Assembly (NCBI GenBank): GCA_007695145.1
Contig: REEI01000075.1
Coordinates: 1-64,000, forward strand
Direction of reading: 5' to 3'
Length of the DNA stretch: 64,000 nucleotides
Source: Saprospirales bacterium
GTDB taxonomy: Bacteria > Bacteroidota > Bacteroidia > Chitinophagales > Saprospiraceae
Positions 36,316 to 46,279 of this stretch are shown here, piece after piece; positions within the stretch are counted from its first letter, which is position 1; every line of letters begins with the position of its first letter. A model generated the notes under the pieces. That model did no database searches. It had not been told where the DNA came from and saw only the letters and a program-made list of their open reading frames with translations. Both the position numbers and the translations under genes were made by a program.

Positions 36316-39300
36316 TTATGAAAATGATTTTTTCTTCCAGCCGTAAACAAGTAGATACATAACAGGAAGCACAAGCAGTGTGGCCAAAGGGGCCGTAATC
36401 ATGCTTCCGACCACCACCTGGGCCAATGGCTGCTGGGTTTCAGAGCCAATACCTGTAGCTACAGCGGCCGGCAACAAGCCAATTCCAGCTGCCATGGACA
36501 CCATCAAAACTGCTCTTAGGCGCAATTGGGAGCCTTCCATCACAGCTTCAAACAGGGATTTCCCTGTTCGCCTCAGATTATTGATAAAACCCACCAACAC
36601 CACTCCATTCAAAACGACAACACCGAGTACGCATATAAAGCCAACCGTGGCAGATATACTGAGATCGGTGCCTGTAATGATTAGGGCCAGAATTCCTCCA
36701 ATCAGGGAAAAGGGTACTGAGGCCATTACCAAAAGAGAGTCGGTAATGCTCTTAAAGTTCATATACAATAGGAATAATATAATCAGGAGAGTAAGGGGAA
36801 CAATAATCATCAGACGCTCAAGGGCTGCTTGCAGCTGTTGAAACTCTCCTGCCCATTCAAGCCTGTATCCGGATGGAAATGTGACATTATCCACTATTCT
36901 CGCTTCTGCATCAGCAATAGTGCTTTGCAAATCCCGGCCCCGCACACTGAATGCAATGGGAATATAACGCGCATTGGCTTCGCGATATATAAATGAAGCG
37001 CCAGATTGTGTAAACACATCTGCCACCTCCTTCAAAGGAATGTATCCTGCTCCGGTAGCAATGGGAATATTCTTAATGGCTTCGGCAGTATTTCTAAATT
37101 CCGGCAACATTCTCACCACCACATCGAAGCGCCTTTCACCATCAAGTCTCTGGGTGACTGCTTCACCACCCACCGCAGCCTGAACGATTTTATTTACATC
37201 CTTGGTGAGCACTCCATACCGGGCGGCTCTTGTTCTGTCTATTTCAACTAGCAAGTTTGGCTGACCCAGTTTTGTGTAAACAGCAAGGTCAGAAACACCC
37301 TCTACCCCTTCCATCACCTCTTGTATCTCAAAAGCCAATCGCTCCAATTCCTCCAAATCTTCCCCAAATACCTTAACGACATTTTCACCTCTAACTCCTG
37401 CCATAGCCTCCTCTACATTGTCCTGAATATTTTGAGAAAAACTATAGGACACACCGGCAATTTGAGATAGTGTGGCCTCCATTTCCCTGATGAGGCCCTC
37501 TTTATCCAAACCTTCCCTCCATTCATCCATAGGTATGAGATCGACAAAAATATCCACATTAAACCAACTGATTGCCTCCGTGCCTTCATCATCTTGCCCA
37601 AGTTGACTTACTGCAGTAACCACCTCAGGATGATTTTCCAGGAGAAGAATTCTCATCTCATCGGCAAGATCTTCGGCTTTTGCGAAGGAGATACTATTGG
37701 GCATGGTGCCCCTTATCCAGAGGTTCCCCTCTTCAAGTCGTGGCATAAATTCTCCCCCGATAAAAGGCACAGTTGCCAAAGTGCCGGCCAGTACTAATGA
37801 ACTAATTCCGAAAGTCGCCTTCGGCCATTTTACACAACCTTTGATTACAGGTGCATAGATCGCATTCAACCATCTAACCAATAGGGTATCCTTATGGGAA
37901 GATTTCCCTTTAAAAAAATATGCCGTGAGTGCGGGTGCATAGGTCAGGGAGAGGAAAAGGGCTACCGCAAGCGCAATACCATAAGTTATGGCGAGGGGGC
38001 CAAAAATCCTGCCCTCAACCCCCTGCATCGTAAACAGAGGGAGAAATGCCACTATAATTATTGCCATAGAAAAGAAGATAGGACCTGCCACTTCTTTACC
38101 TGCGGTGATGATGGTGTGCTTTGCCTCTTCGGGACTGTCAATATCTTTTCCTGAAAGCCTCCTGTAGATGTTCTCCACCATGATCACTGAGGCATCTACA
38201 ATGATACCGAAATCAAGAGCTCCCATGGAAATTAGGTTGGCCGAATCTCCACGCAAAACCATCACAACAAAGGTAGCTAGCAGGGACAGTGGTATTGAAA
38301 TGGTTACAATAAGAGCGGCTTTGAGGTTGCCCAAAAATGCGATCATTATAAAACCCACCAATATCATACCTGCCAACAAAACATGCTGTACAGTGCTGGT
38401 AGTGACGTTTACCAGATCCGTGCGATCGTAGTAGGGAATAATTTTCATACCGTCCGGGAGAATGCCCCCGGCATTTATTTCATCGACCTTGGCCCTGACT
38501 CTTTCTAGGGTGGGAAGCGTTTGCTGGCCCCTATACATATTGACGATGCCGGTAACCACATCAGAATCGTAATCTCGCCCAACTTTACCGAGGGGCACCA
38601 TTTGGCCAATCTTAACCTCTCCAAGTTGATAGACATAAATGGGCATTCCATCCCTTACCGCTACCATCACATTGGCAATATCTTCGATGCCGCGAAAGAG
38701 TCCGACTCCCCTGACATTGTAGCTCTGTTCACCTATATTCAGGTAATTTCCACCAACATTGGAATTGCTCTGCTCGATGGCCTCCATTACATCTGAAATG
38801 GAGACATCAAACGCAATGAGTTTCTTTGGGTCAATCTCTACATGATATTCCTTTGTAGGTCCACCAAAGCCCACCACATCGATGATTCCGGGAACTTGCC
38901 TGAACTGCCTTTCAAGGATCCAGTCCTGGGCTTCTTTCAATTCCATCGTAGAATAGCCCTCCCCTACGAGCTGATACCTGTAGATTTCCCCCAGAGCGGA
39001 CCAGGGGCTGAGTTCAGGACTCACTCCTTCCGGCAGATCGACCATCTGCAGGCGGTTGATCACTTCCTGCCGGGCTTTTTCGTACTCTGTACCCCATTCA
39101 AAGTAAACCTTCACATTAGAGAGACCGAATAGTGAGATTGACCGAATCACATCGAGCCCGGGGATACCATTTAGTTCTGTTTCCAAAGGCACCGTTATTT
39201 GACGCTCAATTTCCTCAGCGGACCATCCGGGTTTTTGTGCGATGACTTCAACCAGTGGTGGAGTGGGATCGGGATATGCCTCTATATTGAGCTCTGTAAA

Positions 39301-39396
39301 AGCCCATAAGCCAACAATAAGCAGTATGATAGAAGCAATGATTACAAATCCCTTTTCCCGGACGGAGGACTCAATGATGTTATCAATCCAATTCAT
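36316..39396 (-). CDS. CusA/CzcA-family heavy-metal RND efflux pump
   Basis: A 1026-residue inner-membrane pump with the 12-helix RND layout: helix 1 (GFVIIASIILLIVGLWAFTE), a large periplasmic loop, helices 2-6 around 330-490, a second loop and helices 8-12 at the C-terminus. The proton-relay motif in helix 4 is SMGALDFGIIVDASVIMVEN with two Asp residues. YPDPTPPLVEV near residue 42 marks the HME subfamily, so metal ions are the likely cargo (Cu/Ag or Zn/Co/Cd not resolved). First in gene order on the map but last in the transcript after TolC and the adaptor. Confidence 0.94.
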   Translation of the reverse strand: MNWIDNIIESSVREKGFVIIASIILLIVGLWAFTELNIEAYPDPTPPLVEVIAQKPGWSAEEIERQITVPLETELNGIPGLDVIRSISLFGLSNVKVYFEWGTEYEKARQEVINRLQMVDLPEGVSPELSPWSALGEIYRYQLVGEGYSTMELKEAQDWILERQFRQVPGIIDVVGFGGPTKEYHVEIDPKKLIAFDVSISDVMEAIEQSNSNVGGNYLNIGEQSYNVRGVGLFRGIEDIANVMVAVRDGMPIYVYQLGEVKIGQMVPLGKVGRDYDSDVVTGIVNMYRGQQTLPTLERVRAKVDEINAGGILPDGMKIIPYYDRTDLVNVTTSTVQHVLLAGMILVGFIMIAFLGNLKAALIVTISIPLSLLATFVVMVLRGDSANLISMGALDFGIIVDASVIMVENIYRRLSGKDIDSPEEAKHTIITAGKEVAGPIFFSMAIIIVAFLPLFTMQGVEGRIFGPLAITYGIALAVALFLSLTYAPALTAYFFKGKSSHKDTLLVRWLNAIYAPVIKGCVKWPKATFGISSLVLAGTLATVPFIGGEFMPRLEEGNLWIRGTMPNSISFAKAEDLADEMRILLLENHPEVVTAVSQLGQDDEGTEAISWFNVDIFVDLIPMDEWREGLDKEGLIREMEATLSQIAGVSYSFSQNIQDNVEEAMAGVRGENVVKVFGEDLEELERLAFEIQEVMEGVEGVSDLAVYTKLGQPNLLVEIDRTRAARYGVLTKDVNKIVQAAVGGEAVTQRLDGERRFDVVVRMLPEFRNTAEAIKNIPIATGAGYIPLKEVADVFTQSGASFIYREANARYIPIAFSVRGRDLQSTIADAEARIVDNVTFPSGYRLEWAGEFQQLQAALERLMIIVPLTLLIILFLLYMNFKSITDSLLVMASVPFSLIGGILALIITGTDLSISATVGFICVLGVVVLNGVVLVGFINNLRRTGKSLFEAVMEGSQLRLRAVLMVSMAAGIGLLPAAVATGIGSETQQPLAQVVVGSMITAPLATLLVLPVMYLLVYGWKKKSFS

Positions 39397-39426
39397 GCTG
39401 TTGCGTGCTGTTTTTTATGAAAAACC

Positions 39427-40548
39427 TTATTGCTGAGCTTCGATGAGCTGGTTGTATATCAATATATGTCTTGCAGAAACCACCATCTCACCCGGGCGGA
39501 CACCATCCTGCAGATAGGTCCGATCACCATTCCGTCGCTGAATATTTACATGTCTAACTTCCATATCGCATCGGTCTCTAAAAATTACCACATAGTACTC
39601 GTTCTCATCAAAAATCAGAGCATTGCTGGGAATATGTACAAATCGTTCTTCCTCCATAGCATCCAACCTAATATTGGCAAACATTCCGGGCTTTAGCAAG
39701 TAGTCAGGGTTGGGCAATTCTATGATCGCCTCCATTGTCCTCCTGCCCGGATCAATAGTATTGGACATTCTTACTATGGCTCCTTTAAACCTCTTATCGG
39801 GGAAGGCAAGAGTGGAAATGGCGACAGTATCCCCTACCCTGATGTTCCCAATGTCCGTTTCAGAAACATTGGCGACAACCCACACATTTCGCAAATCAGA
39901 AATCTTAAAAACATGTCCTTCATCAGACCTGAGATGAGTACCGGGATTGATATTTCTCTCTACAATAAAACCGGATTCAGGAGCTCTGATCGTATAGCCT
40001 GTTTCACCCTCTTCGATACCCAGCACCTTTTGCTCCTCTTTCAATCTCTCAATTTCCAATTGTAGGCGCTCTAACTCGCTCTCAGCTTCAAGGAGGTCTC
40101 TTCTGGAATAAACACCGGATTCAAACATAGATCTGGCGAGCTCTAATTTCTGCTCAGCTATATTTCTCTCAGATCTGACAGTTCGCAAATCTCTTTTGAA
40201 GGTGGCAATGTCGGGACTCTGAACGGTAGCCAAAACCTGACCCCTTCTAACATAATCTCCAGTTCTTACATGAACTTCTGTAATAATGCCCCCTGCGGCA
40301 GGTAAGACCAGGAATACCCTGTCTTTATTGACCTCAATATTACCTGGTAAGCTGAGAGACCTGCGAATGTTACCCTCTTCGGCTTCCTCAAAAGACATGC
40401 GATTGAGCATGGCTTCCGGAAGACAACCATCGTCTTCGGCACTCACAGCTAGTGGTTGCTGCTCAACTGCAGAATCGCCACATGCTCCTATTGATATAAA
40501 AAGTGTACAAGTAAACAGTGCGAAAAGTATGATCTTGTAGTTTAACAT
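39427..40548 (-). CDS. RND efflux periplasmic adaptor (membrane fusion protein), lipoprotein
   Basis: 373 residues. A lipoprotein signal peptide (FALFTCTLFISIGACGD) anchors it in the membrane. The barrel-sandwich domain has AAGGIITEVHVRTGDYVRRG and ESGFIVERNINPGTHLRSDE, separated by a long alpha-helical hairpin (~120-180: RSERNIAEQKLELARSMFES). A beta-barrel domain follows (VVANVSETDIGNIRVGDTVA). It links the inner-membrane pump to TolC. Start is 12 bp after the TolC stop and its stop is 30 bp before the pump start: one operon. Confidence 0.93.
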   Translation of the reverse strand: MLNYKIILFALFTCTLFISIGACGDSAVEQQPLAVSAEDDGCLPEAMLNRMSFEEAEEGNIRRSLSLPGNIEVNKDRVFLVLPAAGGIITEVHVRTGDYVRRGQVLATVQSPDIATFKRDLRTVRSERNIAEQKLELARSMFESGVYSRRDLLEAESELERLQLEIERLKEEQKVLGIEEGETGYTIRAPESGFIVERNINPGTHLRSDEGHVFKISDLRNVWVVANVSETDIGNIRVGDTVAISTLAFPDKRFKGAIVRMSNTIDPGRRTMEAIIELPNPDYLLKPGMFANIRLDAMEEERFVHIPSNALIFDENEYYVVIFRDRCDMEVRHVNIQRRNGDRTYLQDGVRPGEMVVSARHILIYNQLIEAQQ

Positions 40549-40560
40549 GGCCGTTCTTAA

Positions 40561-41835
40561 TTAAAAATTAAATTGAAATATGTCCTCTCCTACGGTGTAG
40601 TTCAGTTCCTCTGCAGCTTGAATCAACTCTTCCTGAACAGAGTAGTTTCGCTTGATACCATCGCGGAATGATTCGTAAAAATCGATGAACTCAATCAACC
40701 TCATCTCTCCCTGGCGGTACTGGAGGGTAATGGACTCCAATATCGCACCAAACTCATCTTCAAAAGTCGTATCCACTCTATCCAGTAATCTCAGCGCCCT
40801 CTGATACCGATTTAGGGCAGCGCGAACATCCTGAAAAAGTTCTCCCTCTTTTTGATTGAGGAGAAGCTCATTCTGTCTAATCTGGTGCTGGGCGATTTGG
40901 ATATTCTCCCGATTCCGGTTCCAAATGGGCAACTCAAGGCTGAAAGTGATTCCAAAGTAATTGTCCACTAAACCATCCAAACGGTCGTACACCAATCCTA
41001 CACCCAAATCGGGATACCGATTTGCTTGTTCGAGCATCAAAGACCGTTCTGCAGAAGCTATAGATGCCTGAGCGACCCTGAGGTCTCTGCGAGACTCGAG
41101 AGCGCGCTCATACAATTCATCCATTTGAGGCACAAGGGAAAGGTCGATGAAATCGCTAATATCTGAAGGAATTTGGGGGACGGGAACCTGATCCTCAAGT
41201 TGAAGCAAAATCCTCAAAACCTGTCGGGCTTCCTCAATTTCACCCAGTATTTCACTGTAATCTTTTTCCAGTTCAAGCAGAAGTGATCGGAGTCTAATAA
41301 TCTCAATCCTTGGGATATTGCCATCCTGCTGCGCCTCAAAAGTGCTAAGAATCTGATCTAGGGCATCAATTTGTTCCTGATAAAGGCCTTCGATCCGATT
41401 GAGAAAGGCGAGTTTGAAAAATTCCTCCCTCAGGCTCCTTATAAATTGTCTGGTGAGGTACTGAAGTTGGTGCTCAACCTTTACTTTATCGAGTTCTGCC
41501 AATTTAATCCTGTGTCCTCTTTTCCCTGCAGTTACAATGAGTTGCTCCATGCCAAATGCGGTATTATCGCTGCCAGTAAATCCAATAGGTCCTTTCCCAC
41601 TTCTATTGATTATCTGGTGCTCTATCTCAAATTCAGGATTGTCCCACAGACCGGCCTTTTTGATCTCAAGGTCCATAATGTCCAACTCCAATTTTTCAGC
41701 CATTATTAATAGGTTCTCCTTCAGGAACCGCTCCTCAGTTTCCTTCAACGTGAGATTCAGGGTGTCCTGACTTATCAAAGAAAAAGGAGAAAACAAGACC
41801 AGGGTGATAAGACAACCCTCGAAAAAGTGTTTCAT
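40561..41835 (-). CDS. TolC-family outer-membrane efflux protein (CusC/CzcC-like)
   Basis: 424 residues from the ATG at 41835, which gives the signal peptide MKHFFEGCLITLVLFSPFSL followed by ISQ; the frame extends 14 codons further to 41877. Two long helical OEP repeats are seen, e.g. LTRQFIRSLREEFFKLAFLN and RRDLRVAQASIASAERSLML, with the conserved YPDLGVGLVYD strand after the second. It forms the outer-membrane exit duct of the metal efflux complex. First gene of the three-gene operon. Confidence 0.93.
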   Translation of the reverse strand: MKHFFEGCLITLVLFSPFSLISQDTLNLTLKETEERFLKENLLIMAEKLELDIMDLEIKKAGLWDNPEFEIEHQIINRSGKGPIGFTGSDNTAFGMEQLIVTAGKRGHRIKLAELDKVKVEHQLQYLTRQFIRSLREEFFKLAFLNRIEGLYQEQIDALDQILSTFEAQQDGNIPRIEIIRLRSLLLELEKDYSEILGEIEEARQVLRILLQLEDQVPVPQIPSDISDFIDLSLVPQMDELYERALESRRDLRVAQASIASAERSLMLEQANRYPDLGVGLVYDRLDGLVDNYFGITFSLELPIWNRNRENIQIAQHQIRQNELLLNQKEGELFQDVRAALNRYQRALRLLDRVDTTFEDEFGAILESITLQYRQGEMRLIEFIDFYESFRDGIKRNYSVQEELIQAAEELNYTVGEDIFQFNF

Positions 41836-42011
41836 TGTGAATATCCCTTTAAGACGGCGCAAAGGTATCCTCGACAACCTTAAAATGACCTTAAAGGCAA
41901 TAAAAATCCGCTTAAGTGTAAGAACAGAGAACCTGAGTTAAGAAAGAAGCGACGCCTGGCAAACAGGTGAATAAGCAGGATGCAATAGGGAAGAAATTCT
42001 AGTGCAAGGAA

Positions 42012-42056
42012 CAAAGAAAAGGGTTGCCAACTGACAGCTGACAACCCTTTTCTTTG
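42012..42056 (-). terminator. Terminator after the tonB gene
   Basis: A perfect 15-bp stem (CAAAGAAAAGGGTTG at 42012-42026 pairs with 42042-42056) with a 15-nt loop. It lies 23 bp after the tonB stop and upstream of the efflux operon. The plus-strand side is followed by a T-rich run, so it may act both ways. Confidence 0.75.
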
Positions 42057-42078
42057 CTTTTTCTTATTATATCTACAC

Positions 42079-42978
42079 TTATTGCAAGGTAAAACGCACC
42101 GGTAGGTTGAATTGCACACTTACAGCGCGACCTCTTTGTCTACCGGGGGTCCACCTCTCCGGCATATTATTCATTAAATTCACTACCCGGAGTGCTTCTT
42201 GTCCGCATCCACCACCAATATCTCTCACTATTCTGGGGTCTTGAATGACTCCATCGCTATCAACTACAAACGATATCACAACAGTCCCTTCAATTCCATT
42301 TTCACGAGCTATGGCCGGGTATCGGATATTTCGGTAAATGAATTCCAACATTTTTTGATCGGCGCATGCTTTTTTTTCATCGTTGGAACCAGCCATATCT
42401 TCACAACCAGGAAATCTAGGCATCTGCTCTACCACCTGGAATATTTCTTCAACTTCAGGCTCCGGAGGAGGTGGCGGTGGCGGAGGTGGTGCTTCCGGTT
42501 CAGGTGGTATTTCGATAAAGGTTTCCTCATCTACTGACATATCGAGGAATTCGGGCGGATCTTCATCCACCAATTCTTCTTCCGGAACCTCTTCAATTAC
42601 AGGAGGAGGTGGCGGTGGCGGAGGTGGCGGTGGTTCTGCGGTTCTCGGTGGTTCAATTTCTATTTCGTCATCCCAGTCAAGTGCATCTTCAGGAATGATT
42701 ACCGGTGGTTCGTATTGCGTCCAGTTCATAACAAACACAACCATCAAAAGAGATATGACCAGTCCTGCGCGCAGCATTAAACCTGATTGTTGAAAGACAT
42801 TGAGCGAGGGGTACTTATTTCTCGCACTGAGCTTTTCTGAAGCAAGCGGCTGCACTTCACCACTGATGAGCTTTTGAGATCTTTTCACCATCCAGCTTCT
42901 GTAAAGAAAGACAAACAGAGCTATCAAGACAAAAATCCCGATGATCGCAAGCGACAGAGTTCTGGTATTCAGTTCCAT
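42079..42978 (-). CDS. tonB: TonB-family energy transducer
   Basis: A 299-residue TonB-like protein with two hydrophobic segments (about 8-28 and 70-86). The Pro-rich periplasmic spacer has runs of 11 Pro (116-126) and 9 Pro (164-172) mixed with acidic residues. The C-terminal TonB domain is AIARENGIEGTVVISFVVDS, DPRIVRDIGGGCGQEALRVV and the closing VQFNLPVRFTLQ. It carries proton-motive energy to outer-membrane TonB-dependent transporters. The extra N-terminal helix and long acidic linker are typical of Bacteroidota versions. Six bases separate it from the VanZ gene, so they are co-transcribed, and a strong terminator follows. Confidence 0.93.
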   Translation of the reverse strand: MELNTRTLSLAIIGIFVLIALFVFLYRSWMVKRSQKLISGEVQPLASEKLSARNKYPSLNVFQQSGLMLRAGLVISLLMVVFVMNWTQYEPPVIIPEDALDWDDEIEIEPPRTAEPPPPPPPPPPPVIEEVPEEELVDEDPPEFLDMSVDEETFIEIPPEPEAPPPPPPPPPEPEVEEIFQVVEQMPRFPGCEDMAGSNDEKKACADQKMLEFIYRNIRYPAIARENGIEGTVVISFVVDSDGVIQDPRIVRDIGGGCGQEALRVVNLMNNMPERWTPGRQRGRAVSVQFNLPVRFTLQ

Positions 42979-42984
42979 AACATC

Positions 42985-43368
42985 TTAATTTTTTGCAGCT
43001 TTTACAAAAATAATCATTCCCGTAAAAGTTCCTGCAATATTAGCAATAATATCCCAAACATCAAAATGGCGCCCCATATCCATCAATTCCTGCATTACTT
43101 CGAGAAAAAAACCATATCCTCCAATTAACAGAACTATCCAAAGATATTTTAACTTCTCTGACCGGGTGGTCGATAGCTCATTATTTTCAGATTTTCTCAA
43201 AGCGCCGGATGCCAGAAAAGCCAATATCATATACAACGTAAAATGAATGACTTTATCCAAATGCCTGATATCAACTCCAACTTCTCCGAAACTTCTTGAT
43301 GGAGCAAGGGAAGTGATTGCGATAAGCAAGGTCCAGCAACAAGTGCCAAAGAGATAGTAATTTTTCAA
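42985..43368 (-). CDS. VanZ-like membrane protein
   Basis: 127 residues with about four hydrophobic helices. The VanZ-like signature is present: HLDKVIHFTLYMILAFLASG, then a GYGFFLEVMQELMDMGRHFD helix and DVWDIIANIAGTFTGM. VanZ relatives include a teicoplanin-resistance protein but most are of unknown function. Directly upstream of tonB (6-bp gap). Confidence 0.88.
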   Translation of the reverse strand: MKNYYLFGTCCWTLLIAITSLAPSRSFGEVGVDIRHLDKVIHFTLYMILAFLASGALRKSENNELSTTRSEKLKYLWIVLLIGGYGFFLEVMQELMDMGRHFDVWDIIANIAGTFTGMIIFVKAAKN

Positions 43369-43446
43369 TAACCAAAGGGACCGTTGTCCATTTTATAACT
43401 TATGATGCAATGCCCTGGTATTTTGGTGGCTGCACACAAAATTTTA

Positions 43447-43836
43447 TCAGGATACCAAATTCTTATATTCTTCAGCACTCAGAAGGTCATCCAGTTCATT
43501 TTTGTCACTGAGTTTTATTTTTACAATCCAACCCTCACCATAGGGGTCTTCATTGATAATAGCCGGATTGTCTCCTTCTTCATCACTCAACTCAGGATTG
43601 AATTCCAACACCTCACCACTCACTGGCATATACATATCAGAAGTGGTTTTTACGGCTTCTACGGTTCCAAACACATCGCCCTTTTCAAGGTCTTCCCCTA
43701 CTGTGTCAACTTCTACATACACAATATCGCCCAACTCACCCTGAGCAAAGTCGGTCACCCCAACTTCCGCCTCATCTCCACTTACTCTCACCCATTCGTG
43801 GTCTTTGGTATATTTCAGATCTTTTGGAATATTCAT
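43447..43836 (-). CDS. gcvH: Glycine cleavage system H protein
   Basis: 129 residues, the lipoyl-carrier protein that shuttles the aminomethyl group between the P, T and L proteins. N-terminus [20 protein letters not shown]; the lipoylated lysine is in [13 protein letters not shown] (Lys63); C-terminal [20 protein letters not shown]. The other cleavage-system genes are not adjacent. About 80 bp upstream of the VanZ gene on the same strand. Confidence 0.97.
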   Translation of the reverse strand: MNIPKDLKYTKDHEWVRVSGDEAEVGVTDFAQGELGDIVYVEVDTVGEDLEKGDVFGTVEAVKTTSDMYMPVSGEVLEFNPELSDEEGDNPAIINEDPYGEGWIVKIKLSDKNELDDLLSAEEYKNLVS

Positions 43837-44151
43837 ACAAGTACTATTTTTATTAAAATTAAAGATTGATTCAATGCGTCACCTTCAAGGCCAGAGCTGA
43901 AACACCCAACTCATGTAATACATAGGTCAGCCTTCCTCTTAACACCTATAAACAGGTAAAATCAAAGCATCTGCAGCCGTCACTTCAGACGCTTTGAATA
44001 TCGCGATCCAAAATTAATGGAATTTTTGATGCTCGCAAATCATAGCGGCCAATAAGTCAAATTATTTTTTTGTAAATGTTGGAAACAGCTGATTTTTTCA
44101 AAAAAAGTGTGGGGGTGCTTTCAACCGAAGGAAAATTCATTGAAAAAAAAT
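43837..44151. other. Intergenic region upstream of gcvH
   Basis: About 315 bp. I looked for a glycine riboswitch on the minus strand and saw none of its core pairs. No gene supported. Confidence 0.5.
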
Positions 44152-46110
44152 CTAATCATTCAACTGCCACCTGAGCATCAGCCGCCACTGAAAATCGGCT
44201 AGGGGATAACCGTCAAACTGATAATCAATTCTATCGGTGAAGATATATCCAAAGTTTTCAAATCGCAACACAGCTTCAAAGGTTTGTATCTTAACCGCCA
44301 GGAAGGGTTCTGCTCTAAAAGTGCTCTCGACCCTCCGATCCGATAGCATGAAATTACCTAAAGCAGGAAAATATCTCTTGGCTTCATATCCTGAAAAGTA
44401 CAATCCCTCCAACCCTATTTGAAAATCAAGCGCCTGGTCAAAAAGTTGACCCATTGCAGCTACACGCTGCTTGAGGTAGAAAGAGGGAATTCCAAGCTCC
44501 CTTCTACTCTGCTGCTGCCAAAAGAAGTGGCTGTGTAAAACTAGCGGACCTAAATCGGGCTTAAAGCTTACCCTTAATTGGGGTATGGCTACGGTTTCAT
44601 CCAGGTAATCGCTTTTTCCATCTTCATTGAAATAATGGAGGTTAAACAACAGGTGCTGGCGAAAAGAGGCATCCAAAAATAAATGCTCCCATCTGAGGCC
44701 ACCACCTATGGACGAGTGAGTATATCTGGGCAAATCACTGTTAAAAACATAGCCTTCCGGACTGGGGAATCGATTCTGTATCAGAGAAGGAGCCCTTCTT
44801 AAAAAGTGCAATTCTCCATAAAGTTCAGGTCCACGCCCTATTGAAAAGTCTGCACGGGCGTTCAATCTCGCATCTCCGCTATCATCTCCCAACCCCAATG
44901 CCCCTTCGGCTTCAATGCTGAGAAAGGAACCGGGACTAACCCCGGCAGAGGCTTGCACAAACCACTGTCTCGATCTGAATGACTCCGGGTCAAATCGCAC
45001 CCGATGGGACACCCATAGTAGATTGGCCGTAAGATAATTCTTTTGCCTCGTACTTTCGGTATTGAATATACTTCCAATGGCTATACCGAGTCGCTGCTCA
45101 TGCGTGGCCACTTCTAAAAACCTGCGCATACCTGCAAAAGATTGGAAAAAATCTTTATAGTATTCAGGATTTGGAGAATTGTCGCTGTATCGAAAAAATC
45201 GATTCCCAAAGGACATGTAATGGTTGAGATATAGAGGTAATTCAAGACCAAAAATATTGGCCTTGGATAAAAGTCGGTAGTTAGAAAGGTAAACAGCTCG
45301 TTGCTGTTGGCGACTTTCCGCATTTTCTGAAAAGACATCAATGAGGGATCGATCGTCCTCAAAAAACTCAACATTGAAAAGGGTATCTGTGGTGATTCCG
45401 CCATTTTCCCAGGCGAGTACGGCATTGGACAGAAAGGTGCCAAAGTTATACCACTTTCCATCTTCCGAAAAATGAGAAAGTGAAGCGGAAATAAATGTAT
45501 TAAAGTTCCTCTGACGATTGTAATTCCCCTGATGGTTGATTCGCCTGTATTCCAGGGATAGATTGACCCCGTCATCAAATTGAGTGGAGAACATGGCCCT
45601 TGTAGTATTTTCATCCTGCAGGGACCCCTGAGCGTACATTAAGTCAGAGTAGGCCCTGTGCTGTCTGAAATAAGGTTGATCTTCAATTTTCATCCAATAC
45701 AAACGGTAGTCCTCTATTCCAGGTCTGAAACCAATTTCATTTGGGACCTCTAAAAGCATGGGGTGTGCAGCCCCCCCGAGGTGCCCTGTGGTGGCGTACT
45801 CCAAGGGCCTCCCTCTTGCGAGATCAAAGTGAAGTGCACGATTGCGATATGGATCATCTAAAAGATCGTGCTTTCTAAAGGGTTGATCAAATAGAAAATA
45901 GTGCACGAACTGGGTATCTGCTTCCACTACCCGCTGTCGAACAGGGGGTAAACTGAGGGTATCATTTTCGGTTTCATTTGCGCGGACATCGCCAAATCCG
46001 GGCTGTTGTGCCATCATCTTTTCTGGGAATATGCCACCGAGGGCTAAACCTATCAGCATTAATAGCGAGCCGCAAAAAATCCGACGAATCTGTGCTATGG
46101 CTAAATTCAT
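44152..46110 (-). CDS. Putative porin (Porin_10 type outer-membrane barrel)
   Basis: 652 residues. A signal peptide (LLMLIGLALGGIFPEKMMAQ) precedes a linker with LSLPPVRQRVVEADTQFVHY. A barrel of many amphipathic strands follows, alternating aromatics with FQYNDHE-type polar residues (e.g. DGVNLSLEYRRINHQGNYN, GKWYNFGTFLSNAVLAWENG) and ending DFQWRLMLRWQLND with a terminal strand for BAM recognition. This matches the Bacteroidota 'putative porin' family; the solute is unknown. A G7 run encodes Gly-Gly at ~45771-45777. Confidence 0.85.
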   Translation of the reverse strand: MNLAIAQIRRIFCGSLLMLIGLALGGIFPEKMMAQQPGFGDVRANETENDTLSLPPVRQRVVEADTQFVHYFLFDQPFRKHDLLDDPYRNRALHFDLARGRPLEYATTGHLGGAAHPMLLEVPNEIGFRPGIEDYRLYWMKIEDQPYFRQHRAYSDLMYAQGSLQDENTTRAMFSTQFDDGVNLSLEYRRINHQGNYNRQRNFNTFISASLSHFSEDGKWYNFGTFLSNAVLAWENGGITTDTLFNVEFFEDDRSLIDVFSENAESRQQQRAVYLSNYRLLSKANIFGLELPLYLNHYMSFGNRFFRYSDNSPNPEYYKDFFQSFAGMRRFLEVATHEQRLGIAIGSIFNTESTRQKNYLTANLLWVSHRVRFDPESFRSRQWFVQASAGVSPGSFLSIEAEGALGLGDDSGDARLNARADFSIGRGPELYGELHFLRRAPSLIQNRFPSPEGYVFNSDLPRYTHSSIGGGLRWEHLFLDASFRQHLLFNLHYFNEDGKSDYLDETVAIPQLRVSFKPDLGPLVLHSHFFWQQQSRRELGIPSFYLKQRVAAMGQLFDQALDFQIGLEGLYFSGYEAKRYFPALGNFMLSDRRVESTFRAEPFLAVKIQTFEAVLRFENFGYIFTDRIDYQFDGYPLADFQWRLMLRWQLND

Positions 46111-46279
46111 AAAATGGGTCTTCGAAACGATTGAACCTTCATTCAGAACGGTCCCTCCATGACCTATTGCACTTTGTGCAAGCTAATTTGCATACTGAAT
46201 TTTCTGAAATCACATCAATTTATGAAGAAAACAGCTTCAATGCCAGTACTAGCAATCTTTAGACTAGGTTGGGATTTTT

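Noticed and set aside
43837-44151. Glycine riboswitch upstream of gcvH
   Set aside because: Core sequence and paired helices are not present.
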